Shown: positions 61,501-64,000 of the stretch, one piece after another | Layout: each line of letters starts with the position of its first letter | How positions within the stretch are numbered: the stretch's first letter is position 1 | Assembly: GCF_932276165.1 (NCBI RefSeq) | Contig: NC_063983.1 | Span: forward strand, 3,789,501-3,853,500 | Source: Plutella xylostella | Taxonomy: Eukaryota > Arthropoda > Insecta > Lepidoptera > Plutellidae | Length of the DNA stretch: 64,000 nucleotides | Direction of reading: 5' to 3' | The notes under the pieces: model-generated | What the model saw: the letters and a program-made list of their open reading frames with translations, nothing else | The model's database searches: none | Told to the model about the DNA's origin: nothing | Position numbers and translations under genes: made by a program

Positions 61501-61779
61501 ATTCAGTTTGCAAGAGTTTATAACACAAGTGTACAGTAGCCTGTCTGTAGTAGTTACCATGGGAGCTTTCCAAAATTATCAGACAATTATGTCACATTTA
61601 ATATTCTGAAATATTTCTTGCAATTTGCAATACGCTGCAATTTATAACAATACTAATATATAAAATAAATGAATCTCTTCCAAAAGTTTTCCCATAACAA
61701 AATCCGCACAATATCTCCACAGCTCCGGCGAAACCCAAAAATCAATAACCATTCCGAAATGATTCCCACATCTTAGTGC

Positions 61780-61930
61780 AACAGATATGCGTGCGGAGAT
61801 GCACGCTCTGTACCCAGTAGTGTTCGATCGATGCCCCTCGATCGCGCCCCTTATTGAAAATTATAACAATGACGGGCCCGCGGCTCGCATCGCACACGCG
61901 GCGCTCAGCCCTCTTAACACTCACTGATTT
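61780..61930. promoter_or_regulatory. CpG-rich patch, candidate cis-regulatory element
   Basis: Contains CGATCGATGCCCCTCGATCG and a SOX-like AACAATG (about 61865) in a compact GC-rich island, free of repeats. Inference only. Confidence 0.2.
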
Positions 61931-62538
61931 TGGCGATGTTTTTGTGGATAGGCTGAGGGGGATTTGGACTGTGTTTTGGTTTGGATGGAATATTCTTCGT
62001 CGGGATTCTGTTACGAGTTTTTGCTGTTAGAATGTTGGGGCATTAAGGAGACTAAGTTGGTTTAATAAATGAATACTTCAATGGTTAACTAAACTTAGCC
62101 AAAATTATGCACCTATAATTATTATCAATTATCCAGGAAATAATATCAACCTTAATATTTATGTAGTGATTATGAATAATAATTATGCTTTTTATTAGAT
62201 TGCTAGAACATTAATCAATATGATTTAATTTTTTTGACAAACCTCATTTAAATATTTCTAACACAATGGTTTCCTAGAATAATATTTATCATACAAATAA
62301 ATAAATATAAATAAAATAATTTCCATTTAACATAAAGGTGCATCCACACTTCTCCGACCATACGCACTAATATCGGCCGGCTGACGCGGTACGCAGGGAT
62401 TATAATGAGACGCGGCCCCACTAAGTATTTGCGACATGCGCCTCCGTCGCCGGCAAACATTCGGCCCTAACGCACTGCTCTCCAAATTATGAAGGACTGA
62501 TTGGATAATCCACATCAAAGGTGCAGATGAGAGGTAAT

Positions 62539-62592
62539 GTGCGACGTAATGGTATCGTGTGACGTAGTGGTAACGTGTGACGTAGTGGTAAC
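62539..62592. repeat. Three tandem 18-bp units
   Basis: The unit GTGTGACGTAGTGGTAAC is present twice exactly (62557-62574, 62575-62592) and once with three or so changes (62539-62556); a broken fourth unit follows. Each unit carries a GACGTA core resembling a CREB/ATF half site. Confidence 0.85.
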
Positions 62593-64000
62593 GTGTAGCG
62601 AACAGTACGTGTTACCGCTTGGCAGAAACTGCAGCAGATTAGATATAGAATTCAAAGAAATAAGAATAATATTATAATAGGCTCAGAACAAAAAAATATT
62701 AAAAATACTACCAAACTAGCATTTTAGTCTCGGGAACTTCTCCTTTTCCTATAGTAGTAAAAAGTTGGTCCAGTATTCGATTTCATCAAGTTTATCGAAA
62801 TGGCTTTTTCGTTATAACTACTGAGTACCTAACTTGATTACGATTCAGGTCTGACTAGGGTGGTGTATGATCATAATATATGTAAGTACCTATAATATTA
62901 TGTAGCTGTGATACCTACGAGTATGTGCAATTTAATGTTGGTCGATTTACAATTCTTGAAGTTGTGCTTTAGTTATAGGTACTAGTTGTATTGTCTCGCA
63001 CGTTTCGGGGAAAAGTTTCACCCCTAGCTGGAAGTGCTAAAAGCCATCAAAAATCAGTGGCCAAGGCACGCGTTTTCAGTTTTTTGGGGCACGATTCTGT
63101 CCCAATTCCTTAGCACGTTTCTGGGAACCAACCAGCACACTGGACAGAGCCGTGTTGGCAAAACAGTGGAACTAATTCTATTCTGGTGTCGCGTGGGGAC
63201 CATAAAGTGCCACAAAGAGGCGAGTCTGGTGTGTCATTAGGCGTCGATGCCTCCCATTGTACCTTTTCGTGCACACTGATACTCAGAACGATGTTAAAGA
63301 ATTCCTTTGTTTTTCGTGCTATTGTCGATTTGTCACCGAGTTTTTTTGCTCCTTTGAGTGATTGTTAGGAAGTTAAATGTAGTTAAGGCCATTGTGTGAG
63401 CTGTTGTGGTCATTGTGATCGGATGTCACGCCGCCGCGCGACTATGGCGTGTTGTAGTTGCATAGAATTGGGCCGTTTATTAGGACCTGCGGGGCGCTGC
63501 GTGGCTGCGTGTTTGAGCTGCACTTTGTAAATTACCATCTCTTCATGAAGTTATGACTCATGTTTGCTATCCGAAAGGCACCTGTTACATTCTAATCATA
63601 ACACATACCTATACACTCACGCCTGGAACTATTGTATTTCCTTACTGTGTAGATAGAAGTGTATTATCTGCCCCCACTTTTAGCCAGTTCTATGTTTAGA
63701 ACCCATATAATGGTAAGCTATGGGCAAAACAAGACCGAGAGGATTGAACTTGGAAACCTCAGCACAACATTTTTGGTTTTACTATTTTCTATAACCACTG
63801 TGTTGATATCTATAGATGTAAGATTCCGAAAATAAGAATGAACCAATTCATCTAAATGAAACATGTTAAAGGCACGATTTTTAATAACGCTAGTAGGTAT
63901 TTATTAAACAGTGTCTTGATTTAATATTTCATCTAAAAACAAGAGATACATCATTCTAAAATAAACAGTAAAATTCACAATAAATTAAACAGTATTTAAT

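Larger units (their letters stand above)
55511..64000. other. Right flank, no gene recognised
   Basis: AT-rich DNA with small GC-rich patches (about 56940-57110, 59690-59840, 60900-61260, 61780-61930, 62340-62480), the 18-bp tandem repeat, and no recognised transposon or protein. Frames such as 56914-57348 (minus) and 59348-59650 (plus) have no domain, splice context or codon pattern I trust. Confidence 0.45.

Overview
This window looks like nuclear DNA of a moth or butterfly (Lepidoptera). It is AT-rich, almost without long open reading frames, and full of non-autonomous transposons typical of that order: Lep1-type Helitrons with a CTGT microsatellite, a tRNA-derived SINE, short hairpin MITEs, and tails of non-LTR retrotransposons. 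No bacterial-style genes, operons or CRISPR arrays are present.

The one host gene I can support is on the minus strand: a RUNX/Runt-domain transcription factor, here in four coding exons. They are exon 1 (25593-25725), exon 2 (21361-21600), exon 3 (15439-15552) and exon 4 (12443-12601), separated by introns of about 4.0, 5.8 and 2.8 kb. All three internal junctions have GT/AG sites and matching phase (each intron is phase 1). The joined protein (about 215 residues) carries a complete Runt domain, with the residues known in RUNX proteins to contact DNA. Exon 4 ends in a good splice donor, so the gene continues to the left; I found no C-terminal WRPY exon in positions 1-12442. A CpG-rich block at about 26550-26890, 0.9 kb upstream of exon 1, is the best promoter candidate.

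The rest of the window (about 26-64 kb) appears to be 5' flanking or very long 5' intronic DNA. It holds scattered CpG-rich, repeat-free islands that may be cis-regulatory (about 42.7-43.5, 44.9-46.0, 61.8-61.9 and 62.3-62.6 kb). Between them lie mobile elements. The only sizeable transposon ORF is the 3' part of a non-LTR reverse transcriptase with a C-terminal C2H2 zinc finger (46469-47368, minus).

The most unusual structure is a pair of about 746-bp non-autonomous elements in opposite orientation, 27 kb apart (24543-25289 and 52200-52945). Both arms are made of about twelve degenerate 15-bp units pointing inward, and one copy is flanked by a clean 9-bp target-site duplication. I do not recognise this family.
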